Shown one piece after another: positions 1 to 7,667 of a stretch of 35,292 nucleotides of DNA. The notes under the pieces were generated by a model. That model searched no databases. It had not been told where the DNA came from and saw only the letters and a list, made by a program, of their open reading frames with translations. Origin of the DNA: Brasilonema angustatum HA4187-MV1 (GTDB lineage Bacteria; Cyanobacteriota; Cyanobacteriia; Cyanobacteriales; Nostocaceae); contig JAHHGV010000065.1 of NCBI GenBank assembly GCA_019359695.1, positions 1 through 35,292 on the forward strand, given 5' to 3'. Numbering within the stretch: position 1 is the stretch's first letter; each line of letters opens with the position of its first letter. A program made the translations under genes and the position numbers.

Positions 1-450
1 TGAACTCCCGGTCAATGTGATATTTTTTCTGTAACACTTCAAGTCTGCCTTACGATTGAGTACATTTTTTCCTATCTCAATCACTGTAAGGCTTTTGGGT
101 TTCGCACCGCGAACTAGTCTAAAGTCCGGATGTAAAACACTACTGTTATACAAAAGATATAACAGCAGTGTACTACACAATTGTTATACAGAATGTGTAC
201 GATATAGTTATACGATCTATACAACAATTCTGAAAAAGCCTCAACTCAATTTCAGATTCAGTGCTGAGGTGGTGCCTTTGCGAAGTGATGAGAACAATCG
301 GGAACGAAGGATGTTTTAGAAGACAAAGTGAGTTTCAACAAATTACCACATTATTTCCAAACAGACTCGCTAGTATCATTAAATAATACAAAAGGGGTCT
401 TCGTGTATAGAATGCTTTACCTTAAAATAGTAACTGAAGGAGAGCTTGTC
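1..450. other. Non-coding left edge of the window
   Basis: No convincing gene is seen here. Short open frames exist, but their composition is unlike protein and they have no ribosome binding site. The stretch around 140-230 is rich in TATA and TATAC words with loose inverted repeats. It probably contains the promoter of the small secreted protein that starts at 451. I recognise no RNA gene. Confidence 0.5.
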
Positions 451-942
451 ATGAAGTACTTAAATAAAAAGCAATGGCTCTTAACTTTATACTCTGGAGT
501 ATTTATGAGCTTATCTCTTACAACAGTAGCACAAGCACTGGAGCCACAGGTTGAGATTGCTCAGGTTGTTTCTAGTCCTATATCACCAAACAAACCGGTG
601 TCAAAACTTGACCGCAAGCTGCCGAAAATTTTCCCTATGGCTGAAGCAAAAACACAGAGCGCTTCTAAGTTCCCTCTACCACCCGACGATCCTGCCGCGC
701 AACTTGATCCGAGTTTGTTGCATGTTCCCCCTAAGCCTGAACCTAAAGCAGACGGCGTAACAACGACAGATACTCAAACACCTAGGCAAGAGGTTAGTTA
801 TGACGTGAAAACAGGTTCTGTTCAAGTTGGTGCAACAAAGCCAGTAACTTCCAATTCGACACCGCGCATGATGACTCCCTATGTTGGAGGTGATTCGAGG
901 GTTATACCTGAGTCTTCAGAAATTGAACATCCAGATAATTGA
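451..942 (+). CDS. Small secreted protein resembling a stand-alone protease propeptide
   Basis: A 163-residue protein. I chose the ATG at 451 over an upstream in-frame start at 328 because AAGGAG lies at 437-442 and a signal peptide follows at once: a basic start (MKYLNKKQW), a hydrophobic core, and a likely cut after AQA. The mature part is Pro/Thr/Ser-rich and has no recognisable enzymatic domain. It contains PDDPAAQLDP and, about 45 residues later, EVSYDVKTGSVQVGATKP. The propeptide of the convergent protease at 1091-2149 has nearly the same blocks in the same order (PDDPAAKLDP, EVSYNTNTGIVQIGPTKP). The protein ends shortly after GGDSRVI, which resembles the pro/mature junction of that protease (GFDDRIL). 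It could be an inhibitor or folding helper in trans, or a neat 3' deletion of a duplicated protease gene. The function is inferred; the similarity is seen. Confidence 0.75.
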   Translation: MKYLNKKQWLLTLYSGVFMSLSLTTVAQALEPQVEIAQVVSSPISPNKPVSKLDRKLPKIFPMAEAKTQSASKFPLPPDDPAAQLDPSLLHVPPKPEPKADGVTTTDTQTPRQEVSYDVKTGSVQVGATKPVTSNSTPRMMTPYVGGDSRVIPESSEIEHPDN

Positions 943-980
943 GGCTAATGGCAGCACTCTCTGAGCTAAATGTGATTATT

Positions 981-1020
981 AAATCAGGGGACTGAGAACA
1001 TTCTCAATCCCCTGATTTTT
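981..1020. terminator. Bidirectional Rho-independent terminator between convergent genes
   Basis: AAATCAGGGG at 981-990 pairs with CCCCTGATTT at 1009-1018, with an inner GAGAA/TTCTC pairing at 994-998 and 1001-1005. A T-run follows on the plus strand and the stem is flanked by A/T on the other side. It lies between the small secreted protein (ends 942) and the protease gene (ends 1091), so it can serve both. Confidence 0.8.
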
Positions 1021-1090
1021 CCTAGCAAAAGTTGGGGTTCCTTAAACAACGCAATAATGTTGAGCAGACCAAAAAGCAAGGAAATTCTGA

Positions 1091-2149
1091 TTAGTTACCA
1101 CTTGAGATCCAGGCTTGGATATCGTTATATTTGGCAGAATCAATTCGGGTACCACCGTTCGCTGTAACGTCAGCTGTTACATTTGTCGTATTTACACCAA
1201 AGACATAATACTGATCGTTGACAATACGATAGATTCCACTACCACTTTGACCATCATACATGTCGATTGTATAGAAAAGGCGCTGGGCTGTTGAACTCAG
1301 AATCGGACCGTAACTATAGTAGAGTTTTACAGGGGGGTTGCCTTTATCCCCAGGATAGCCTGCTATGTAGGCTATCACACTATCTACTGATGGATAGTAG
1401 GCAAGGCCTAACCAACCGACATTGTTACCAATACTCTGATTGAGAGTGATGAGGGCAATGTCATAATTCAAGTCTCTATTCACAGTCCAGTTTGTATAGC
1501 TCCGAATGTTGGTTGAAGAAAAAGAGCCATAAGGTTTGTAAGTTCCATTTAAACCAGGAATAACCTCGACTTTAGCAAACCCACCGTGACTAGGGTCGTG
1601 TACACAATGACCTGCTGTTAAAACATATTTAGCACTGATCAGGACTCCTGAACAAAAAAACATACTTCCATCAGGATAGGTGATGTAGAGTCTGGTCATC
1701 GCCCGCCAAGGGTACACTGTCGTATCATTAATCAGAATGCGATCATCGAAACCAATAACAGATTGAGGTGTAATACCTGAGCTTGAGCTTTTTTCTGGTT
1801 TTGCTACTGAGTTAGGGGCTGAACCTAAACTAGGCTTAATTCCATCTGAAGAAATAAGTGGGACAATAGTCTGTGGGGGTTTGGTAGGACCTATTTGGAC
1901 AATACCAGTGTTGGTATTGTAACTAACCTCTGTAGTGCCAGAATTAGTTGTGTCTATATGACTATCTAGAGGGGCTATCTTCTCAGGAACATTTTGTAGT
2001 TTCGGATCTAATTTTGCTGCTGGATCATCAGGAGATAATGCTCCGTTATGTAATGGAAGCGGCTCTGATTGAGCGCGTACAGCAAATAATCCAACTAGTG
2101 CGGAAAAAACCAAGCAAGCGGACAATATCTGGTACAGTTTAGTACTCAT
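1091..2149 (-). CDS. Secreted V8/trypsin-like serine protease with propeptide
   Basis: A 352-residue precursor. The start at 2149 is preferred over 2188 because AGGAG sits 9 nt upstream (2159-2163) and the protein then begins with a signal peptide (MSTKLYQILSACLVFSALVG, likely cut after VRA). A propeptide of roughly 110 residues carries PDDPAAKLDP and EVSYNTNTGIVQIGPTKP. The catalytic domain starts near GFDDRILINDTTVYPWRAM and shows the chymotrypsin-fold triad: His in LTAGHCVHD, Asp in NYDIALITL, Ser in GQSGSGIY. The short GQSGSG nucleophile loop and the YPWRA start suggest the V8-like Glu-specific endopeptidase branch (S1B), though specificity is inferred. It would act outside the cytoplasmic membrane. 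The convergent small gene at 451-942 repeats its propeptide. Confidence 0.88.
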   Translation of the reverse strand: MSTKLYQILSACLVFSALVGLFAVRAQSEPLPLHNGALSPDDPAAKLDPKLQNVPEKIAPLDSHIDTTNSGTTEVSYNTNTGIVQIGPTKPPQTIVPLISSDGIKPSLGSAPNSVAKPEKSSSSGITPQSVIGFDDRILINDTTVYPWRAMTRLYITYPDGSMFFCSGVLISAKYVLTAGHCVHDPSHGGFAKVEVIPGLNGTYKPYGSFSSTNIRSYTNWTVNRDLNYDIALITLNQSIGNNVGWLGLAYYPSVDSVIAYIAGYPGDKGNPPVKLYYSYGPILSSTAQRLFYTIDMYDGQSGSGIYRIVNDQYYVFGVNTTNVTADVTANGGTRIDSAKYNDIQAWISSGN

Positions 2150-2264
2150 TGGTGGAAGCTCCTGGAATTCCTGTAAGGGAAAATGCACTTAATAGTCACC
2201 GTGCCAATTCGGGATTTTTGTACATTAATAAATATTTGCGTAAATTTCTTTAAGCTGTTAACAT

Positions 2265-2294
2265 TTACTACAGTTCAAATCCGAACTGTAGTAA
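2265..2294. repeat. Perfect 12-bp inverted repeat upstream of the protease gene
   Basis: TTACTACAGTTC at 2265-2276 and GAACTGTAGTAA at 2283-2294 are perfect reverse complements around a 6-nt centre (AAATCC). It lies 116 bp upstream of the protease start codon. It could be an operator for a dimeric regulator or a transcript hairpin; the sequence cannot decide. Confidence 0.7.
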
Positions 2295-2844
2295 TTTGTG
2301 ATATCGATTTTTCGTTTGCGTGAAAAACCACTAGGTGAATGGCGATTGGGTTTTAGCCCACAGCACTTTGCGCAATCCCTATATCAAACCCCCTTGAGAT
2401 GTAGTAGGAGATTGCAATAGAAATGGCTGGTAATATAACTTTACCAACAGAGTAAATATGCAAACCTTTTTTGTTTTTTAAAAATCAAATAATTTCTTAA
2501 CTTACAAAGAACCTTTTTGGTACGATGCCCTCCGTAACACACATTCATGTATATACGAAAATTATTGTCACATATAGTGATTATCAAAATCTACCAGTAA
2601 ATAAGACAAATTTTACAAGTCAATCTTAAAATAGAGTGATCGCACTTTCTTGTGCAAAAAAATTACACAATCTAAAGCCTGTGTTTGTTCCACAAGGGAA
2701 GGAGAGCGATCGCTTTTTCTTGCTTAACGGGACTTAAACATTTTTGAGTGAAAAATAAGCTTCAAACCCATGTATGGTAAGGGAAATACACCAAATTCTC
2801 AAAAGCGCAAACCCAGATAGATCAACAAACCAGACAAAACGATG

Positions 2845-2881
2845 TCAAAGTCTTTATGTATAAAGACTTTGAGGCTTTTTT
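2845..2881 (+). terminator. Strong hairpin with T-run and no upstream plus-strand ORF
   Basis: TCAAAGTCTTTA at 2845-2856 pairs perfectly with TAAAGACTTTGA at 2861-2872 around TGTA, followed by GGC and a run of T to 2881. On the plus strand this is a textbook Rho-independent terminator, yet no plus-strand gene precedes it. It may end a small RNA, or act bidirectionally as terminator of the VWA gene that ends at 2897 on the minus strand. Confidence 0.65.
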
Positions 2882-2896
2882 ATGGGTGTTTTTTGT

Positions 2897-4744
2897 CTAA
2901 GTCCCGATAGTAGGTTGCACAAATCGCTTAATTTCACCACACGCAATATAAGACTTGCCATCAGGTGCTGTTTTGATTTCATCAACAACGTAAAGCATTC
3001 CTTCCTCACGAACGGAGCGGGGAAAACGCATGTTCCAATCCGGTTCATATCCATCAGAAACCACCCTAGCACGTAGCTTGCTGCCATCTTTGACACACTG
3101 AACTAGAATGCCGTCCTTCGTAGTGTCAGTTGTGGGGAGGTCGGCTGCACTGGCAGGACCTTTGGAAGCTTTGCCTGTGCTAGCTGACCTCGATTGCCTA
3201 TGGGCAACGAAGATATCTGCTTCACCAGGTTGAGCAAAACGGGTGATGTTGCCGTTTACACGGTAGAAACTGCTATCGCTTGAGAGTTCCAGTCCTTCAA
3301 CGACATAGCGTGCTCCTTCGGCACGAATGGCTCGGGGAAACTGGACGTTCTTGCTTGAATCATAACCCTCGGACATCACTTTTACTCGCAGCTTACCCCC
3401 TTCACGAACGCAGTACAGTTCCACACCAGAACCGACTTCATTCACAACTGGCATCGCGTACACTTCATCGCCAGCAGTGACACCGCGACCCACCAAATCG
3501 CTGCGATTGCGCGTCATTGTCTGGTAAGTCTGATCCCGCAGTTCTTTACGTCCGGCATTGCCCAGAGCTTTTTGGGCGATCCGACCCGCGAAATACTCCA
3601 GCTGATCTATCTCTTCAGCAATTTCAAAATTCTCATTCAATCCTTTATCCCGCAAATCTTGCACAACCGCACGCAGGATTTGCTCAGCTTCCTGATGTCT
3701 GCCATGTTCAGCTAAATCGAGGGCAGTTTCTTTGGCTTTAGCAATGGTGAGGCGGCTCAGTTCAAGGATGATACGGCTTGTAGAGGCAAGAGCTGCTTCC
3801 TCAACGGTGCCAACTTTGGCAATGATATCTGCTGTGCCTGACACGCTTTGAATCAAGTCGTCTTGAACAACATCAGCGCTGTAATGCAGCTTCATCACAG
3901 GTAAGGAGCCAATTTGAGCAGAAGATATCAGCAAACTCAACCCCAGAAGTTTGTCTTCACCCTCGTAAAGTTCTCCCAACGTAATGACAGCAAGACCCGC
4001 CTCATTCTGGCTGACTTTCGCAAGACTTAAAGTATCAACGAGACTGACACCATCAGCCAATTCAAGTGTCAGGTTGAGGTTCTGTCCCACTACTGCCCTC
4101 AGAGAATCTAGCTCAATGCTAAACACTTCTGTTGCTTCGTCAATACTCTGAATGAAGTAGAAGTTGCCGTTGGCAGCCCTTGCCATACCGATCAGGAGAT
4201 CTTCATTGAAACCCTGATCAAAACCTAAGGTAGTTGTAGTGATGCCTTCCTCAGCTTTTTGCCCTGATGTGGCTGTGAGTACCTTGGGGTCTTGAATGCC
4301 CATATTAGCATGACCATCGGTTAGCAGCAGAACACGGTTTATTTTTTGCGGATCAAGTTGCTTCTTCACATGTTCGCAGCCTTTAAGCCATCCGCCGGAT
4401 AAGTTGGTAATACCACCGGCTCTCACCTTGCGTATGGAATTTTTCAGCGCGGCTTTGTCAGTCACTGGCTGGGGTGGCACAACACTGTCCACTTCATCGT
4501 CGTAAACAACCACTGAGAGAATGTCGTCTGGCTCAAGTTGATCCACCACAGATTCAGCAGCTTTGAGTGCATGATGCAAGGGACCACCTGCCATAGAACC
4601 TGAGCGATCAATGACAAGAGAAAGGTTAAGGTTACGTCGGGGAGATTCAGCTATGTCAGCACGAAAACGCAGCAGAATATTAGTCTTTAATGAAGATCCT
4701 GCAGGTAGGATAGCTTGGTCAAAGTCGTAACTTGTCTTGATCAT
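2897..4744 (-). CDS. VWA-domain protein with two C-terminal repeat modules
   Basis: A 615-residue protein without a signal peptide, so probably cytoplasmic. The start at 4744 has GGAGG about 10 nt upstream. Residues about 40-215 form a von Willebrand factor A domain with an intact metal site: DxSxS as D46-R-S48-G-S50, a Thr in GGITN (T113) and LLTDG (D143). A middle region (about 220-420) includes a helical stretch rich in AE. The C-terminus holds two diverged copies of a roughly 65-residue module, residues 440-504 and 546-609, sharing C-V-(R/K)-(E/D)-G-x-KLR, (E/D)GY, FPR, EG..YVV and an ending (G)xIxRF. A linker rich in Ser and Ala separates them. VWA proteins of this type bind protein ligands through Mg; the partner is unknown. 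I do not recognise the repeat module by name. Confidence 0.85.
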   Translation of the reverse strand: MIKTSYDFDQAILPAGSSLKTNILLRFRADIAESPRRNLNLSLVIDRSGSMAGGPLHHALKAAESVVDQLEPDDILSVVVYDDEVDSVVPPQPVTDKAALKNSIRKVRAGGITNLSGGWLKGCEHVKKQLDPQKINRVLLLTDGHANMGIQDPKVLTATSGQKAEEGITTTTLGFDQGFNEDLLIGMARAANGNFYFIQSIDEATEVFSIELDSLRAVVGQNLNLTLELADGVSLVDTLSLAKVSQNEAGLAVITLGELYEGEDKLLGLSLLISSAQIGSLPVMKLHYSADVVQDDLIQSVSGTADIIAKVGTVEEAALASTSRIILELSRLTIAKAKETALDLAEHGRHQEAEQILRAVVQDLRDKGLNENFEIAEEIDQLEYFAGRIAQKALGNAGRKELRDQTYQTMTRNRSDLVGRGVTAGDEVYAMPVVNEVGSGVELYCVREGGKLRVKVMSEGYDSSKNVQFPRAIRAEGARYVVEGLELSSDSSFYRVNGNITRFAQPGEADIFVAHRQSRSASTGKASKGPASAADLPTTDTTKDGILVQCVKDGSKLRARVVSDGYEPDWNMRFPRSVREEGMLYVVDEIKTAPDGKSYIACGEIKRFVQPTIGT

Positions 4745-5122
4745 TTTGTATATCCCTCCAAGTTGTCTGTGATAAGCCGCAAGCTTTATAATGCCGGGAC
4801 AACCAGTGCTCTCTTTATTTTAATATGAAATCAGTGTGTCCAGTGTGAGTAGGGGTAGTTCAAGTAAACTTTTATAGCTTTTGTATCTGAGAAATTTAAT
4901 TGCCACTTGATATCTGACTGGACTTTGGACATTCTCGCCATTATAGCCAGTTAAGAAAGTGCGGTTTCGTGGATCAAACGCAATCACCTTGTTGCTTTCA
5001 GAAAGAACCGTTAGAATTTCGGATAGGTTACGAGAGTGATGGTAATTGCTTAATCATTAATTGAATGAAAACTGACAACACCGCCCGGGAGATCCGCGCG
5101 GGAGCAAGGAGATAAGACGCAG
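4745..5122. other. Intergenic region leading into a GC-rich block
   Basis: To about 5075 the composition is ordinary and no gene or RNA is recognised. From about 5080 the DNA turns abruptly GC-rich (CCGCCCGGGAGATCCGCGCG), which marks the left edge of the block carrying the alpha/beta hydrolase. The promoter of the VWA gene should lie just right of 4760. Confidence 0.5.
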
Positions 5123-5833
5123 ATGGTGGAGATCTTGTTCGTGCACGGCGCATTCGTCCGGGATGGCGCATGGTGGTGGCAGTCGGTCGCCGAGCGAATC
5201 CATGAGCAAACCGGCACGGTGAGCCGGGCGGTCGAGCTGCCGTCCTGCGGCGAGGGCGCTATGCCCGGCGCCGCCGATCTGCTCGAAGACGCTCGGGCGC
5301 TGCGCGCCGCACTCGATGACGTGGACGAGACCGTCGTCGTCGGGCACTCCTACGGCGGCACGGTCATCGCGGAGGGCGCCGACCACCCTGCCACTCGCCA
5401 CCTGGTGTACATCAGCTCGTACCTGCCGGACGTAGGGCAGTCGCAGGCCGACATCATGAGCGGCGAGCAGAACCCGGTTGGGCTTGCGCTGGGCGACGAC
5501 GGCACAGTCCGCCTCGCCGGCTACACCGCCTCGTCGTTCGGCGACCGCTTCTTGCAGGATCTGACAGACGAGGAGACCCGAGCCGAGGCGTGGGACCGTC
5601 TCACCGCGCAATCGGTAGGTGCCTTCGGGACGCCGACGACCCGAGCGGCGTGGCGGGGCAGGCCCTCGACGTACCTCGTCTGCACGGAGGACCGCAGCAC
5701 CTCCCTCGCCCTACAGCGCTTCCACGCCGGCCGGGCCACCCGCTCGATCGACCTTGCCACCGGCCACCACCCGTTTCTGTCCCGCCCCGACCTTGTGGCC
5801 GAAGAGCTCATCCGAGTGCTACACACCGATTGA
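5123..5833 (+). CDS. Alpha/beta hydrolase, GC-rich and probably of actinobacterial origin
   Basis: A 236-residue protein with an alpha/beta hydrolase fold: oxyanion-side HG in ILFVHGAF, nucleophile elbow GHSYGG with Ser76, an acid in CTEDRS (D190) and a His in ATGHHPF (H215 or H216). The compact fold resembles small esterases of the EstA/salicylate-esterase type; the substrate is unknown. AAGGAG at 5107-5112 supports the ATG at 5123. By eye the gene is far richer in GC than its neighbours, with mostly G or C in third codon positions and no HIP1 sites, as in actinobacteria. The GC-rich tract ends near 5882, only about 50 bp beyond the stop, so this looks like a single-gene import. The DHA2 transporter next to it is convergent. 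Confidence 0.85.
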   Translation: MVEILFVHGAFVRDGAWWWQSVAERIHEQTGTVSRAVELPSCGEGAMPGAADLLEDARALRAALDDVDETVVVGHSYGGTVIAEGADHPATRHLVYISSYLPDVGQSQADIMSGEQNPVGLALGDDGTVRLAGYTASSFGDRFLQDLTDEETRAEAWDRLTAQSVGAFGTPTTRAAWRGRPSTYLVCTEDRSTSLALQRFHAGRATRSIDLATGHHPFLSRPDLVAEELIRVLHTD

Positions 5834-5994
5834 CGGCACGATGATGATCGGCGAGCCAGCGACCAGCGCCTTCGCGCTTCCTTAACTACTTAAGCCATGC
5901 CATCAATCAGTTTCTTGTTTTTCTTAGAGCGTGAGCCATAAAGGTGCGCTGAAAACAAGGCTGCAAGCGATCGCTTAACAAGCGTGCTATTCAA

Positions 5995-7629
5995 TTAATG
6001 ACCCATAGGAGCCTTCGCACCTGCACCCCCTTTACCCAAGAACATCAGCAATACTAAGGAACAGAGGAAGACAATGCCGACAAAATGAAAGATATCTGCA
6101 TAGGATAAAATTGCTGCTTGCGTGCTGACCAATTGTTTCAGGCTTGCAAACGCCTGTTGTTGAGCCGTTGTCGCATCTGAGCCTCGGCTCTGAAAAACGC
6201 CAGTCAACGCATCAAGGCGTTGCTGAGTTTCTAAATCGTAAGGAGTTAACTTTGCCAGCAGTACTGCTGAGTGGAAAGCTTCCCGTTGCTCCAACATGGT
6301 TGTCAAGATTGCAATCCCAATACTGCCACCTAACTGACGAGTAAGATTATAAAAGCCGGAACCAGCAGAGACATCCTTTTTGGGCAATGGAGCTAAAGTT
6401 GCCAAGCTTAATGGCAAAAACATGAGAACCGTCACAGCTCCCCGCCAAACTAGAGGCCAGAATAAATCATCGGCACCCGTTTGAGGCGTAATTTTGCTAA
6501 GGTTAAACATAACCAGTGCCGAACCAACTGCCCCCATACCAATGAGCAGGCGGGCATCCACTTTGCCGGAAATCTTACCCAGCAAAACCATGACAATCGC
6601 TGATGCTAACGCACCAGGAGCTAGTAACCATCCGGTTTGTGTTGCGGAAAATCCCAATACGCTTTGAGTAAATAACGGCACTGCAAACAGCGCACCATAA
6701 AGCCCCATGCCCAAAATGCCAGAGTAAACGCTACCCGCTGCTAATGAACGGTGACGCAATACCCGCAACTCCACCGCAGGCGCTTTTGTAGTTAATTCTC
6801 GCCAAATAAATAACGCCAGCCCAACGACACCAGTAATAGCGAGAGTAGTGATAAAACTCGATTCAAACCAATCGTCTCGTTCGCCTTCTTCTAAAACAGT
6901 TTGCAAGCTGCCGACTGCAATCGCCAATAGCCCAATTCCCCACCAATCAACGGGTTGTTGAGTTTGCTGATTTTTTGGAGGATCGGGGCGCAAAAAGAAT
7001 ATCGACATTGCCACTGCCACAATACCAATCGGCAGGTTAATGAAGAAAATCCATTCCCAGCCCAAATTATCAGTAAGAAAGCCTCCTAAGGTCGGACCAA
7101 TCGCCGGTCCAGATATCACCCCAACTCCAAACACCGATTGGGCAACACCTTGCTCCGCAGGTGGAAACGTTTCAAATAAGATGGCTTGCGCTTTGGCAAG
7201 TAGTCCACCGCCAAATAATCCCTGAACAATGCGAGCAATTATTAAAATGGGCAGATTAGGAGAAAGGCCACACACCACTGAGGCGAATGTGAATCCTACC
7301 ATTGAAAAGACAAAGTATTTTTTTTTACCAAAGACATCTCCTAACCAGGCAGAGAGTGGAATCAGAATAACGTTGGCGATCGCATACCCACTCACCACCC
7401 AACCGACTTCACTCACGGTTGCCCCCAATGTGGCTTGAATATCAGTCAGGGCAACGTTAACAATACTGGTATCAATCACTTCCAAAATTGCGCCTAAGGA
7501 TGCCGTCAGTGCGATCGCCCACTTCAGTGGTCCTTGCACATAACCTGCGGAATTATAAGCAGAACCTTTCGAGTTTTTTGAACGAGTCGCTCGCTTTGAA
7601 CGAGACGAAGAATCATCGGTTATAGCCAT
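5995..7629 (-). CDS. DHA2-family (EmrB/QacA type) drug:H+ antiporter
   Basis: A 544-residue polytopic membrane protein with about 14 predicted hydrophobic segments. After a basic Ser/Lys-rich N-terminus it shows the family motifs: LEVIDTSIVNVALTDIQ in the first segment (motif D1), AWLGDVFGKKKYF in the loop after segment 2 (motif A), and GVGVISGPAIGPTLGG in segment 5 (motif C). It would export hydrophobic compounds using the proton gradient. The membrane-fusion subunit gene lies directly upstream with a 38-bp gap, so the two form an EmrAB-like tripartite pump that needs an outer-membrane TolC-type channel encoded elsewhere. A TetR gene further upstream (11117-11758) on the same strand is the likely regulator. 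The substrate cannot be read from sequence. Confidence 0.93.
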   Translation of the reverse strand: MAITDDSSSRSKRATRSKNSKGSAYNSAGYVQGPLKWAIALTASLGAILEVIDTSIVNVALTDIQATLGATVSEVGWVVSGYAIANVILIPLSAWLGDVFGKKKYFVFSMVGFTFASVVCGLSPNLPILIIARIVQGLFGGGLLAKAQAILFETFPPAEQGVAQSVFGVGVISGPAIGPTLGGFLTDNLGWEWIFFINLPIGIVAVAMSIFFLRPDPPKNQQTQQPVDWWGIGLLAIAVGSLQTVLEEGERDDWFESSFITTLAITGVVGLALFIWRELTTKAPAVELRVLRHRSLAAGSVYSGILGMGLYGALFAVPLFTQSVLGFSATQTGWLLAPGALASAIVMVLLGKISGKVDARLLIGMGAVGSALVMFNLSKITPQTGADDLFWPLVWRGAVTVLMFLPLSLATLAPLPKKDVSAGSGFYNLTRQLGGSIGIAILTTMLEQREAFHSAVLLAKLTPYDLETQQRLDALTGVFQSRGSDATTAQQQAFASLKQLVSTQAAILSYADIFHFVGIVFLCSLVLLMFLGKGGAGAKAPMGH

Positions 7630-7667
7630 TGTTGATAGAAAGTTAATATAAACTGAAAGCTAAGTGA

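Larger units (their letters stand above)
2150..2896. other. Long intergenic region between protease and VWA gene
   Basis: About 750 bp with no supported CDS. It holds a perfect 12-bp inverted repeat (2265-2294), a HIP1-containing AGCGATCGCT followed by T5 (about 2706-2719), and a strong hairpin followed by a T-run on the plus strand (2845-2881). The promoter of the minus-strand protease gene must lie in the left part. Confidence 0.6.

Noticed and set aside
56-319. 87-codon open frame at the left edge
   Set aside because: No Shine-Dalgarno sequence, no recognisable domain, AT-rich repeat-like DNA and unusual residue make-up.
2267-2286. GTTCAAATCC resembling a tRNA T-arm
   Set aside because: It is the centre of a perfect palindrome, and no acceptor stem, anticodon arm or D-arm fits around it.
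5057-5885. Long open frames on the opposite strand and other frames of the hydrolase and of the TetX-like gene
   Set aside because: High GC keeps several frames open; only the frames with catalytic motifs and ribosome binding sites are genes.
5887-5993. Minus-strand frame ending LYGSRSKKNKKLIDGMA, a possible gene remnant beside the GC-rich block
   Set aside because: Only about 30 codons, no start or family match that I can name; too short to call.
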